The notes: a model not told the origin generated them from the sequence alone. A DNA stretch of 23,882 nucleotides from Stramenopiles sp. TOSAG23-2 (GCA_900128395.1 LT649478.1:1-23882); one strand, 5' to 3'; positions 7,801 to 16,487 are shown, counted from the first letter of the stretch. Made by a program: numbers and translations.

Positions 7801-8856
7801 TAGACGACCTCGCTTCTCATAAATTGTTGCATCCTTACTATATACAACGTTTTTTACGTGATTGACAAGAGATTTTACAGATTTGAAGTTATATGTATCA
7901 CAGAAACCTTTTTTCCTTTTGAATAAGTTTTTGATTTTTTTTTGTTTGCAATAAGACCGAATTACACTTTCGATATGATTCCAAACCCAATTTTCCTCCT
8001 CTATTCCATCAAATGCTTTGGAGCGTAGCGCGTAAAAATGAGAGATGTGTTAGAGAGGATATGTACATGAAAAAAAAAAAAAAAAGACAGAGAGATATAA
8101 ATATAATAAATATATTCATGTGTTAGAGAGGACATCGTTTTTTTTTTACGTTTTAAGGGAATAAAATTACTTACGACTATTGGCAGTATTAGATTTAAAA
8201 CGATCAAATAAATTTGATTTTTGAAGTATTGGTACTATCGTCGCCCCAACAAATTTTCCCCAATTAGGAAACCATTGCTTACTTTGCTGATATGTTGTTG
8301 CCCTTTGCTCCCTAAAAGAATGAGTTAACCAAGCTTTTACTTTACCCGGCGTTAACGACACTCCTTCATATGCATGCCTTTTAAATAACAAGAGATACAA
8401 CATGACAATCGATGGAGTCCTAGAACGCCCACTTCGACAAAAATATACGATATTATCTTCCGTCAAATTTAGTAGATACATAATCGTAGCATGTTCAATA
8501 AAAAATTTCTGTGTATTTATAATATCAGTTCGATTTAGGGGCGTTTCACTTTCAGCAATTTTGGCTGAATTCTCAATCAAATGAGAAACTTTTACAGAGT
8601 ATTCGTTTCCTTCCTTTTTTTGTTTATCGACACAATTTATCATACAGTTTTTTTTAGTTTGATTGGCATGATCTCTCCTCCAACTTGGTTGCTCCGCCCA
8701 ATGTTTTGTAGTTACTATTATACGATGTGACGTTTCTGGATCAAATAACTTAAAAAATTCATTTGGATTGTGTTCGTTTATTTTACGGGTATACGTTGTT
8801 GATGTTGTTGTTGTTGTTGTGGTGGTGGTAGTAGTAGTTGCCATAATGAATTGCAA
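4893..8856 (-). CDS. large protein: Cys-phosphatase-like P-loop, coiled coil, zinc knuckles
   Basis: Two exons (8856-8175 and 8015-4893) joined across a 159-bp introner. The frame is continuous over the junction and through the whole second exon except at one point, a perfect 94-bp tandem duplication (5870-6057) that shifts the frame. Counting one copy gives 3711 coding nt, about 1236 residues. In order: poly-Thr start (6-18); a phosphatase-like region with FCRSGRSRT at 139-147, i.e. C-x5-R-T, with Phe where active enzymes usually have His; a basic region coded at 8015-7790; low-complexity repeats; four 28-residue coiled-coil repeats (6845-6505); a WRI-type module (6258-6189); two CCHC knuckles of pattern C-x2-C-x4-H-x4-C (about 6070-5810); a second WRI module (about 5312-5240); and an Arg/Ser/Lys-rich tail. 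The function is unknown. Nucleic-acid binding is plausible from the knuckles and basic tail. As drawn, the frameshift would truncate the protein unless it is an assembly error. Confidence 0.7.
5285..5530. repeat. perfect 123-bp in-frame tandem duplication
   Basis: Positions 5285-5407 and 5408-5530 are identical and abut exactly. Being 41 codons long, the duplication keeps the zinc-knuckle gene in frame and doubles a charged segment that begins KKRKRSDDDMSASAKKQNKK and ends EYVGMETIE. The lack of any difference between copies says it is very recent or an artefact. Confidence 0.97.
5603..5666 (-). repeat. dispersed in-frame repeat, copy 1
   Basis: Coding copy of the repeat that translates as NLRAGASLASNAPLHKHGAG. 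On the minus strand it has the form GGTGCAAG-like start, AGC-TCAAACGCCCC-GCTTCACAAACAC middle, GGTGCAGGT end. It is richer in G+C than its surroundings and lies in the C-terminal half of the zinc-knuckle gene. Confidence 0.8.
5870..6057. repeat. perfect 94-bp tandem duplication that breaks a gene
   Basis: Positions 5870-5963 and 5964-6057 are identical, abutting, with no shared junction base. The unit encodes most of the first zinc knuckle and the linker after it. Because 94 is not a multiple of 3, reading through both copies leaves the frame. The frame entering from upstream ends shortly after (near 5911), while the frame running on to the natural stop begins inside the distal copy. Dropping either copy restores a single frame. 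Confidence 0.97.
6291..6433 (-). repeat. dispersed in-frame repeat, copies 2 and 3 (paired)
   Basis: Two modules in tandem in the coding strand. One encodes LYTHLPTENKYASLQKHAAS (6433-6372); the next encodes ANLRPGASLASYTPRHKHSA (about 6355-6291). The same pair recurs at 7431-7287 with scattered substitutions, so it is an older duplication than the perfect tandem ones. The first module contains ATACGCTTCGCTCCA, close to the 3' end of the introners. Confidence 0.8.
6505..6845 (-). repeat. four 84-bp coiled-coil repeats
   Basis: Four copies of a 28-residue unit (KKDLMEEKKKKADEEKMKLQ then VILAEQRA) with a few substitutions, for example MEKKKKK and VVLAEQ in one copy and KHQV in another. Twenty-eight residues is four heptads, so the units should form one uninterrupted, highly charged coiled coil inside the zinc-knuckle protein. 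Confidence 0.92.
7201..7240 (-). repeat. dispersed in-frame repeat, short copy 4
   Basis: Partial copy encoding QLASCTPLHKPGAG on the minus strand. It keeps the CCGCTTCACAAACC and GGTGCAGGT core but lacks the full left half. Confidence 0.7.
7287..7431 (-). repeat. dispersed in-frame repeat, copies 5 and 6 (paired)
   Basis: Second instance of the paired module at 6291-6433. It encodes LYTHHPTENKYALLQKDGAS and then ANLRPDASLALYTPRNKEGA. Most differences from the other pair are single-base substitutions, and the frame is kept. Confidence 0.8.
8016..8174 (-). mobile_element. introner-like intron in the zinc-knuckle gene
   Basis: Minus-strand intron of 159 bp starting GTAAGTAATTTTATTCCC and ending TACGCTCCAAAG. 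It joins the exon frames in phase 1 and gives a continuous protein. Start, middle and end match the two CTR9 introns. Unlike them it carries the central CCTCTCTAACACAT word twice (about 8117-8137 and 8041-8062), separated by an A/T-rich insert with a homopolymer run, so it appears to have been enlarged by internal duplication. Confidence 0.85.
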
Positions 8857-9724
8857 GAAATATATTCAAATTAATATAGAAAAAAAACTACAACCTGTTC
8901 CATGTAAGTATATTAGTATTTTCCTTTCTTAGTTAAACATATATATTTATAAATTATATAAAAAAAAGATATTACTTCGTTTATATCGATATACTATTAC
9001 CTGCATCAACAACAATGCTATTATTATAATTAATGATGCACAATCTGCACGATGCACCTTTTTCCCAGCCGCATCGCCCAATCCCGATATATTACCTCTC
9101 GAAACAACTCGGGCCATTTCGCCTATGAAAGTTAAGTCTAACTTTCTGTAGTCTTATCTTTACTATAGACATAGCAAAGAAAAGACGGCCTTCACAGCCT
9201 TCACGCCTTCACCAAATTTTATATTTGATAGTAGTGCTGTTCTCATACTAACAAGTGATGTTTCGAGAGATATATTACCTGGTACTGTATACTTAGTGAA
9301 GTGCAGCTACTCTGTACTGTAAAATGTGATGGAATGTTTCAATATATAGCACATAGTTATTAGTTGTTTAGTTGTTGTTTTATTTAGTTACGGTTATAAA
9401 TAATAGTATAGCAATTGAAGAAATAAATATAAATATAATAATAAATAATTGAAAATAGTATATATATGCACATATGTATTATATTATAAGTTTATGATTT
9501 ATAGAAGCGAATATTACATTTACAAATCATCCATCCAATCATTCGTTAGATGATACCACATTGACATCCCTGATCTTCGTGTATGTATGTATCTGAAAGT
9601 TTTTTTCGAATCAAATTATACATAAATACATATATATTATAGATATATATATAGATTGTACATACAAATAATTATTAAATAATAGTAAAACATATTTATT
9701 ATTTTAATTATTTTCTAGAACAAA
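8857..9724. other. divergent spacer holding a MITE-like element
   Basis: About 870 bp between the zinc-knuckle gene and the 898-residue gene, so it should carry both promoters. Apart from the element at 9086-9279 it is AT-rich with TATATA tracts near 9462-9480 and 9630-9655. No RNA gene was recognised. Confidence 0.55.
9086..9279. mobile_element. MITE-like element with TIRs and target duplication
   Basis: An 11-bp direct repeat GATATATTACC (9086-9096 and 9269-9279) flanks a 172-bp insert (9097-9268) whose ends are a perfect 10-bp inverted repeat, TCTCGAAACA at the left and its complement TGTTTCGAGA at the right. The insert is less AT-rich than its surroundings. It holds a perfect 8-bp hairpin (GAAAGTTA-AGTC-TAACTTTC) and three GCCTTCAC words. 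There is no coding capacity, so it would be non-autonomous. An 11-bp target duplication is closest to Mutator-like transposons, but the family is not established. Confidence 0.65.
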
Positions 9725-12421
9725 ATGGATGCGTTAGCACAATTACAAAAGGCACAAAATGCAAATAAGGCTTTAACAATGGCTGAAAAGCAGCAATTAA
9801 AGGAATTTGCAAAATTTTCCAAAGCACTAACAAGTAGTATGCCATCTCGTATGGCACGAGGGGAAGAAACTGCAAGTTCAATGAATCCAGATGTTTTTTT
9901 ATATAAAGCAGCGAATTTACAACGTCAGCGTCGACGGAAAAAAGTAGAAGCAGCAAAAGTGAAGTTACCAGCACATATACAACAAGTATTGGATTTACAA
10001 ATAACTAGAGGTAAAAGAAAAGGACAATGGAAGCCATCGAATGAGTTGAGAAACGCTTTAGGGGGTATATTACCAAAACCACAATCTGGGATCCCGGAAT
10101 CAAAATGGACTACTGCTGTTGTATTAGCTTTTTTAAGACGTCACCCTGATTTATTTCCACATACAAGAGAAGCATATCATGCGGGATCATTTTTTGTACC
10201 GGATGATATGATGTTACAGCAAGCAGCAAATGCCTTGCCACCTTTGAAAGGTAGTTGGGTAGATTTAGTTGGTAGTAGAGCTAATAATCGCTCTCAACAC
10301 GCTATTAACATTGGTGAGGCAGGTCTATGGCGTGATTGTGTAGAATTCAATGCTACTACACATGGTTATTTACCATTTTCAAATGAGGAAAGGGAAGCTC
10401 GTCAACGCAACAATAATGTATATAGTCGTGGTAGTAGTCAAAATCTTTACAGTCGTGGTAGTATGAATAATGCACAAAGTTTACCACACTTAACACAACC
10501 ACCACCACAACAACAACCATCTCGTGGTGGTATTTTTACACGTGAAGCTGAACAACGTATGAAAGAACGAATAGCAGCCGCTGCAACTAAAATAGCTCGT
10601 TTTAAAACGGATGCTGAATATTTAGAAGAAGAAAAGCGTGAAAAAAGGAGAAATAAACGGCAGGAAGAATGGAATTGGCGCATGCAAGCGTTAAAAAAAG
10701 AGTTTAAAACCAAGTCGCAGGATCCAGGAAAAGCATTTTTATTAGGGGAAAGAGTGAAAACAAAATTTCGCCGAGCTAGTGAATGGGATAGACCACGAAT
10801 AACACAAGAATATCATCCAGCTAGAATTGTTAGGCTTGGATTAGATGGCCAGTCTGTTGATATAGAATATTTAAATGGTCGAAAAGAAATAGAAAAACGA
10901 GTTTCAAAAATACATGTCGAGGCTGATATGATTGAATTTGCACGTATGTCAATAGAAATAAATAAGCGTAATTATGATAGAAAAATGAAAGCAAAAGCTA
11001 TACGAGAGGAGCAAGAAAAATTTGAAGCAGAGTTAAGATTACTTAAAGAGGCAACAAAAAGTAAAAAGAAAAAGAAGAAAAAGAAAAGCAGTAGTTCTAA
11101 TAATGAAGATGACGATGACAAAGGAGAAGACGAACGAGAAAGCAATGATGATGACGACGACGATGATGAAAGTGAGGAAATGAAAATGATGAGGCAACAA
11201 ATGTTGGAAGAACAGGCAAAAAACGCTGTGGAAGTGCAAGTAGATGAAGAGGAGGAACAAATGCGTTTACATGAAGGTCTTGATATGATTGCAAATTCAT
11301 GGTCAAAGCCTTTATCATTAAAACAAGAGCGGAAGCGTTTAAAAAGTTTCATGGAAATGAAAAAAGTTGATTTTAATACTCGTGTATGTGCCCAATCTAA
11401 TCCTAGTGTAGATACAAAAGCTTTACGAAGAGATCATACTGATCTAAGAGAAATTAAACAAAAAAGGAAGGTTGTGAAAAAAGAAAAGACAATGAATGAG
11501 TTGTTGGACGATGCTAAAAAAGCACAAGAAGCATTGGAAGCAAAAGCTCTTAATGAAGTTGGTGCTGGAGAAAAAGCAAGAGTTGTAGCTGGTGGTAAAA
11601 AAAATGAATTGATTCGTAAACAATTTGAAGAGGAACAACGAAAAAAACGTGAGCGACTTCAGAAATTGATCGACTCCGTAACAAATGCAGAAGATAATGT
11701 AGTTGCATGTATTTTAAAACATGAGGCAAACGTGTTAGATGTGCAGCATAAATGCGATGAGGCTGTTGATAAACATGCTAGGGCTGCTTTGAAAACTGAA
11801 CAAATTCATGCATTTGATGATTTAACTGAAACATTAAATAAAGGACGAAATATAAATTGTGATTTAGTAGAAGCGGTAGTGAAATGGAGAGAAGCTAAAT
11901 TAGTATTAGCAAAACATCGAGGGGAGGAAATTTTAGAATATGTAGAATATGATAAAGATTCAGATAAAGAGGCGGATGAACTAGGTGCATTGTCGGATCC
12001 AAGTGCATTACCATTTTTATGGAATGGAAATAATATATTGTTGCACATAACGAATGATTTTGATTTTTTGATTAATTGCCATCAACTCACAGAATGGTAC
12101 GGCCCAGATTTTAATTTAATAAGTAACCCTTTCATGCTGGCTGTACCAGTGTGGGAAAGGGCATCTACTCCGTTGAAAGCCACGCAAAGTGTATTGGTAA
12201 ATGGTGTACAAGTTGAAAGAATAATACCACGTCTACGTGATCGTAGCGAGCGGCAGGCAAAAGCATTAATGGCACAAAAAGCAAGGCAAAAAAAAAGTGC
12301 ATGGTGGTGGCCTGGGCACAGTATACGTCCGGCTGAATATGAACGTGTCCGTCGTGCAGAGAAAGAAATTTTTAATGAGAAAAGGAGAATTGGGTTAAAA
12401 CCCAAGGGTGTACCACGATAA
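9725..12421 (+). CDS. uncharacterised coiled-coil protein, 898 residues
   Basis: Single long exon. I do not recognise the family. Visible parts: a polar helical N-terminus; about residues 80-150, a globular-looking segment with a GQWKPSNEL...KWTTAVVLAFLRRH pattern, faintly like the Q-x-x-G-W helical modules found after VWA domains in some proteins; a proline/glutamine-rich linker (about 255-270); a basic helix; residues about 336-405, a small beta-rich segment (PARIVRLGLDGQSVDIEYLN) that looks Tudor-like; a Lys run followed by an Asp/Glu-rich tract (about 445-485); long charged helices likely to coil; and a conserved-looking C-terminus with AWWWPGHSIRPAEYERV. There is no signal peptide or membrane segment. 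The ATG at 9725 opens the frame in an A-rich context. A structural or scaffold role would fit, but no function is assigned. Confidence 0.85.
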   Translation: MDALAQLQKAQNANKALTMAEKQQLKEFAKFSKALTSSMPSRMARGEETASSMNPDVFLYKAANLQRQRRRKKVEAAKVKLPAHIQQVLDLQITRGKRKGQWKPSNELRNALGGILPKPQSGIPESKWTTAVVLAFLRRHPDLFPHTREAYHAGSFFVPDDMMLQQAANALPPLKGSWVDLVGSRANNRSQHAINIGEAGLWRDCVEFNATTHGYLPFSNEEREARQRNNNVYSRGSSQNLYSRGSMNNAQSLPHLTQPPPQQQPSRGGIFTREAEQRMKERIAAAATKIARFKTDAEYLEEEKREKRRNKRQEEWNWRMQALKKEFKTKSQDPGKAFLLGERVKTKFRRASEWDRPRITQEYHPARIVRLGLDGQSVDIEYLNGRKEIEKRVSKIHVEADMIEFARMSIEINKRNYDRKMKAKAIREEQEKFEAELRLLKEATKSKKKKKKKKSSSSNNEDDDDKGEDERESNDDDDDDDESEEMKMMRQQMLEEQAKNAVEVQVDEEEEQMRLHEGLDMIANSWSKPLSLKQERKRLKSFMEMKKVDFNTRVCAQSNPSVDTKALRRDHTDLREIKQKRKVVKKEKTMNELLDDAKKAQEALEAKALNEVGAGEKARVVAGGKKNELIRKQFEEEQRKKRERLQKLIDSVTNAEDNVVACILKHEANVLDVQHKCDEAVDKHARAALKTEQIHAFDDLTETLNKGRNINCDLVEAVVKWREAKLVLAKHRGEEILEYVEYDKDSDKEADELGALSDPSALPFLWNGNNILLHITNDFDFLINCHQLTEWYGPDFNLISNPFMLAVPVWERASTPLKATQSVLVNGVQVERIIPRLRDRSERQAKALMAQKARQKKSAWWWPGHSIRPAEYERVRRAEKEIFNEKRRIGLKPKGVPR

Positions 12422-12770
12422 TTAATACTCGTATATTACATGACGTACGAAACGTAGTACGAGTATATATATAATACGAACTACTTCGTATGTACGTACG
12501 AGTATATAAATATAATTTACGTATAAATTTCCAGTACATAATAGATCGAATTAGGGTATTTTAGATATGTTATGATAATATGATATGCATGTGATATGGC
12601 ATAGAACCTCGTTTGCATAATATTATCATACAATTAGGCCCAGAAGATTAAAATTGTATGCATACGTATGATCGTACGAGTATATATATATATATGATGA
12701 AAATATTGATATTTTTTGTTTTACTTTTTAGTCACACATACATAACTAAGTTAGATTTTAACCTTCTATC
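12422..12770. other. convergent spacer with repeated TACGAGTATATA words
   Basis: A 349-bp spacer between two gene ends. It has TACGAGTATATA at 12458-12469, 12497-12508 and 12675-12686, and an inverted copy ATACTCGTA at 12425-12433 that could pair with 12458-12466 in a hairpin. Its position suggests a role in 3'-end formation for either gene, but no such signal is established. No gene was seen. Confidence 0.5.
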
Positions 12771-15700
12771 TTAATCACTATCATCATCGTCGTCATCATC
12801 ATCAAATAAAGCATTTACTTCCTTCTCATCCTCTTTCGAAACAGATTTCTCATCATCTGCAACTCCAGATTCCTCTAAACCACCCTCATCATCCTCATCA
12901 TCGTCGTCATCATCATCATCATCGATAAGCATCTTTTTAGAAGCTGTATCGGCAGTACCATTAGCACTATTACCACCCTTATTATCAGTTTCATCATCAT
13001 CTGAATCATCATCTGAATCCGAACCAAATAACGCTGCTTTTTGCTGTGCTTTTTCATTACCGTCGTCGTCAGAATCACTATCACTATCACTACTACTATC
13101 ACTACTATCACTAGAACTTTCACCATCAAGTTTAGGTTTTTTAACTTTTTTAACTTTCTTTTGACCTGGCTCCCGTTTCCTTTTTACTTTCTTTTTATTT
13201 TCTTCTTGAAATTTCTGTGCTTTTTCAGTCAGCTCTTGCTGCCCTTCTCTCCATTTCTTTTCTTTCTCTTCTCTTTGTTTTGCTTCTTCTAGGTCTTGCA
13301 AGCGTTTTGCCTCTGCCTCTTGCCTTTCTTTCTCCAGTTGATCCTCGCGCAATTTCTTAAATTCTGCATCACGAGCCTGTGGAGCGAAGTGTATGAATGA
13401 GTGATATGTTAGAGGGGATATCCTTTTTAGGTTTAGGGGAATAGAATTTACTCCGAAAAAAAATATACTTGTACTATAGTATGTATATATGTATGTAGGT
13501 AGAATGTGTGTGTGTGCGTGTGTGTGTCAAGAACTTGGTGCAAGATTAGCATCATATGCTCCGCTTCACAAACACGGTGCAGGTTAGTTGCAGGTTGGTT
13601 ACTCACTTCTTTGCTTTTCATAGCAGTAACTAATGCACCTTCAAGGTGTTTTAAATGATCAGTACATTTTCGAACAAATTGTTCCGCACTTGCTTTTTCT
13701 TTTTCATCAATATCCACCCCGCCTACTTTAATATAAAATTGGCGGTATTTTAGCGCACTAGCAAAGTAAGATTTCATACGTTTTAATTGCATAACTTTAT
13801 CATCCAACGAAATGACATTACTAAATTTTGCATACATATCAGCAGCAATGATGCACATTATTGAAGAAAGTTCATACCAATGGTCTACCACTTCAGGAAA
13901 TAAACGCACAGCACGTTGTAACACTTTTAAACATTCTGCATTCATACCGGCCACTTTGTAAGCAGCTGCTAAGTACGATAAATGCAACCCGGCATCACCC
14001 GGTCCAAACGATTGTATACAGGTTTGAAATAATTGTATTGCGGCAGGGTATTTTTTTAATTGGATTTGAATTTTGGCTAAATTAATAGCAGGATCTGGGG
14101 CATCAAATGCTGAATCGCGAACTTTCGTAAATATATCTCTTGCATATGTAAGATGCCCACGTTCTGCTAATACCATTCCAATGCCATTAGCTGCGTATAT
14201 ATTTGAATCGTCTCTTTGCAATACCCTTTTATATATTTTCAGTGCAAAATTTAAATGATCCTGCTTCTTTCTACCTTCACTAATCATTGCCGTTTCAAAT
14301 TCAATATTTGCCAACGATAGTTGAGCATATACATCTCTTCTACCTGATTTTTGCTGCAAAGATGTGAATAGTTTTTTCGCACCATCCATATCACCTGACT
14401 CTAAGCGAATGTTAGCCAAGACATTGACCGCTTTATTTGATGCACTCTCGTCGTAGCTATTTGTGACCTGTCGTGGAGTGTAGCGTATGAGATGAGTGAT
14501 GTGTGTTAGAGAGGTTATCTTTTTATAGGTTCAGGGGAATAGAATTTACTTACAGCTTTTTTCAAATATTCGACTGCTTCCGTATGCATGTTTCTTTCAC
14601 GGTATATTTGGCCCAGGCATACGTAGGATTCTCCGTACCCTGGGAAATGTTTGACAATTCCAAGATGCAAACGTTCTGCGCGAATACGATCACCAGTTTG
14701 CTCTAAATATAATGCAACATTAAATGTTAATGTTATATTTGATTTCTCATACAAATAATTACTGGATCCCTCCTTTAGAAGATCAATAAATATTTCATTA
14801 TCATCATCGTTGCTACTACTACTATTATTATCACTATCACCGTCTTTTTTGCTTAACTTTAATGCTTTGATAAATTCTTTTCTTGCATTTTTAAAATCAC
14901 CAAGTTTTTGATACAGCACGGCAACATTATTTAAAAGATCAGGCGTTGGTTTTTTACCATGAACTTCTGTCATAGCTTTAATACTACGTTTGTATAATTT
15001 CAATGCTTCTTTTTTTGAAGCATCACTGCCTTGCGAACGATACAAGTTGCCTAATTCCAATCGTGCCTCATAATCAACATTGTCCAATTCGATTACCTTT
15101 TGTAAATATTTGATTGCTGCGGCAGATTTTTTTAAACTTGATTTATTTGCATATATGCTACCAAGTACAAGTAATAACTCTTTGCAACTAGGATTTTTTG
15201 CCAATCCTTTCTCAAAATAACTTAATGCATTTTTCATATCTTTATTACGCAACGCCATTTGACCTAATCCCATTTGTAATGCTGGATTAAATAATAATTC
15301 CTGATTGCTTTTAAAATTATTTCTTGCTAATTTATAAAATTTAGATGCTTGTTCAAAATTGTTTTCTTTGTGGTACGTACGTGCCATTAAAAGATAAGCC
15401 TGCCCTTTAACTTCAACATTCGCAGTACGCTCTACCGAGCGTGAACATAATTCAATTACTTTATTGTATCTCATTTTCTTGAAGAAATGATCGGCTAAAC
15501 CATTTAAAGTTGCAGCTAAATTTGGATTTTGACGATGTGCGTTGAACATTTTCGTCACATTCTTCTTCACCCTATGCGCATCTTTTGCGCCTCGTTCGTT
15601 ATCCATTTCCATCATCGCTAAAGCGGTCAATGCATGTGCATTGTTGACGTCCAACGTAAGAGCTCGTTGGTAACATTTTTTCGCCATTTCCAAATTACTC

Positions 15701-16428
15701 ATTTTTAAATAACAATGTCCTAAGCATACACGTACATCTGGTGCACAATGTGGATAATTCGATAAAATTTTCGAATAACATTTCGATGCATGTTTAAAAT
15801 CTCCTTGAAGGAATTGAATAGCACCAAGACCTAAATTAGCAGCATAACTTTGACCTTGTGTAACATCCATAGCAGCATTGAAATTTTCACGAGCTGAACG
15901 GTAATTACTAGTGCCTGTATTTGCATATAAAGCTAAGTAGCCTTTTGCAATCCATATAAGTTCACTATCTGTTTCTAAAGCTGACATTTCGTCCTGTAAC
16001 AAATTAGCAGCCTCTCCAAAGCATTGGTTTGCTTTGTTAAAATAGTCTTCTACCACATCACTTGACAAATTTTCTTCCTTTGATTTCCTATATTGCTCCG
16101 TATAATACGAACCGTGTGTTATAACAAGCAATGCTTTACCTTTACGAGCCTCCGTCCTCTCTGCCTCCGTATTCTTGATTTGTTGTGTTTTTGCAACTTG
16201 ATCTGCTTCCTTCAACACATCTAAAGCTGCGTCATTATTACCAAGTTGAAAATATTGTATTGCAAAATTTGCCCAAACAGCCAATGCTGGTACTTCTACT
16301 TTCAAAAGCTTCAACACCCCATCTACATTTTGTTCCATATCGTCCCTAAAGATATGTACAATCTTATTATTCTTTAAAGGTATTTGAATACCATGATCTT
16401 GAAACGAATTGGCCATATTGATAAGCAA
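12771..16428 (-). CDS. CTR9: Paf1 complex subunit CTR9 homologue
   Basis: Three exons: 16428-14554, 14467-13607 and 13376-12771, both junctions in phase 0, giving 1113 residues (1109 if the ATG at 16416 is used). Animal CTR9 is about 1170 and yeast about 1080. CTR9 is the TPR scaffold of the nuclear Paf1 complex, which travels with RNA polymerase II and supports H2B ubiquitination and H3K4 methylation. The N-terminus has the expected IQIPL start. Exons 1 and 2 are arrays of TPR helices, e.g. APDVRVCLGHCYLKMSNLEM and ALSYFEKGLAKNPSCKELLL. Exon 3 begins ARDAEFKKLREDQLEKERQE, a charged coiled coil typical of CTR9, and ends in long Ser/Asp and poly-Asp runs. A Ser/Asp-rich loop near residue 535 is an insertion between TPRs. 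Both introns belong to the introner family. Confidence 0.93.
13377..13606 (-). mobile_element. CTR9 intron 2: introner plus dispersed repeat
   Basis: Minus-strand intron of 230 bp, donor GTGAGT (13606) and acceptor CTCCACAG (13377), phase 0. Its last roughly 75 bp (GTAAATTCTATTCCCC ... CACTTCGCTCCACAG) match the other two introns from end to end. The first roughly 150 bp are extra: a copy of the dispersed repeat (13532-13585) and a CA/TG microsatellite (about 13505-13527). An internal GTAAAT donor at about 13452 would delimit just the introner part, but using it breaks the CTR9 frame, so the outer donor is preferred. Confidence 0.8.
13532..13585 (+). repeat. dispersed repeat inside CTR9 intron 2
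   Basis: Reads GGTGCAAGATTAGCATCATA then TGCTCCGCTTCACAAACACG and GTGCAGGT on the plus strand, opposite to CTR9. It is nearly the same sequence that is translated in the zinc-knuckle gene as xGASLASYTPxHKHGAG. It shows that this repeat is dispersed in the genome and not just a duplicated piece of one protein. Confidence 0.85.
14468..14553 (-). mobile_element. introner-like CTR9 intron 1
   Basis: Minus-strand 86-bp intron, GTAAGTAAATTCTATTCCCC at the 5' end, CCTCTCTAACACACATCACT in the middle, and ACGCTACACTCCACGACAG at the 3' end, phase 0. It aligns over its whole length with the 3' part of CTR9 intron 2 and with the ends of the intron at 8016-8174. Splicing it joins the TPR frame ...EYLKKA to VTNSYDESAS.... 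Similarity across non-homologous intron positions is what defines introners. Confidence 0.88.
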
Positions 16429-16455
16429 TCCGTTTATAGATATACGTCGTTATTG

Positions 16456-16487
<32 letters not shown>

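Noticed and set aside
9001-9300. A structured non-coding RNA gene in the spacer
   Set aside because: The hairpins and GCCTTCAC words lie inside a segment better explained as a MITE by its terminal repeats and target duplication. No match to a known RNA was recognised.
13448-13606. Extension of CTR9 exon 2 (VSNQPATNLHRVCEAEHMML ...)
   Set aside because: The frame is open through the intron but reads a dispersed repeat and a microsatellite (THTHTHT), then stops. The GTGAGT donor and continuity with exon 3 favour splicing.
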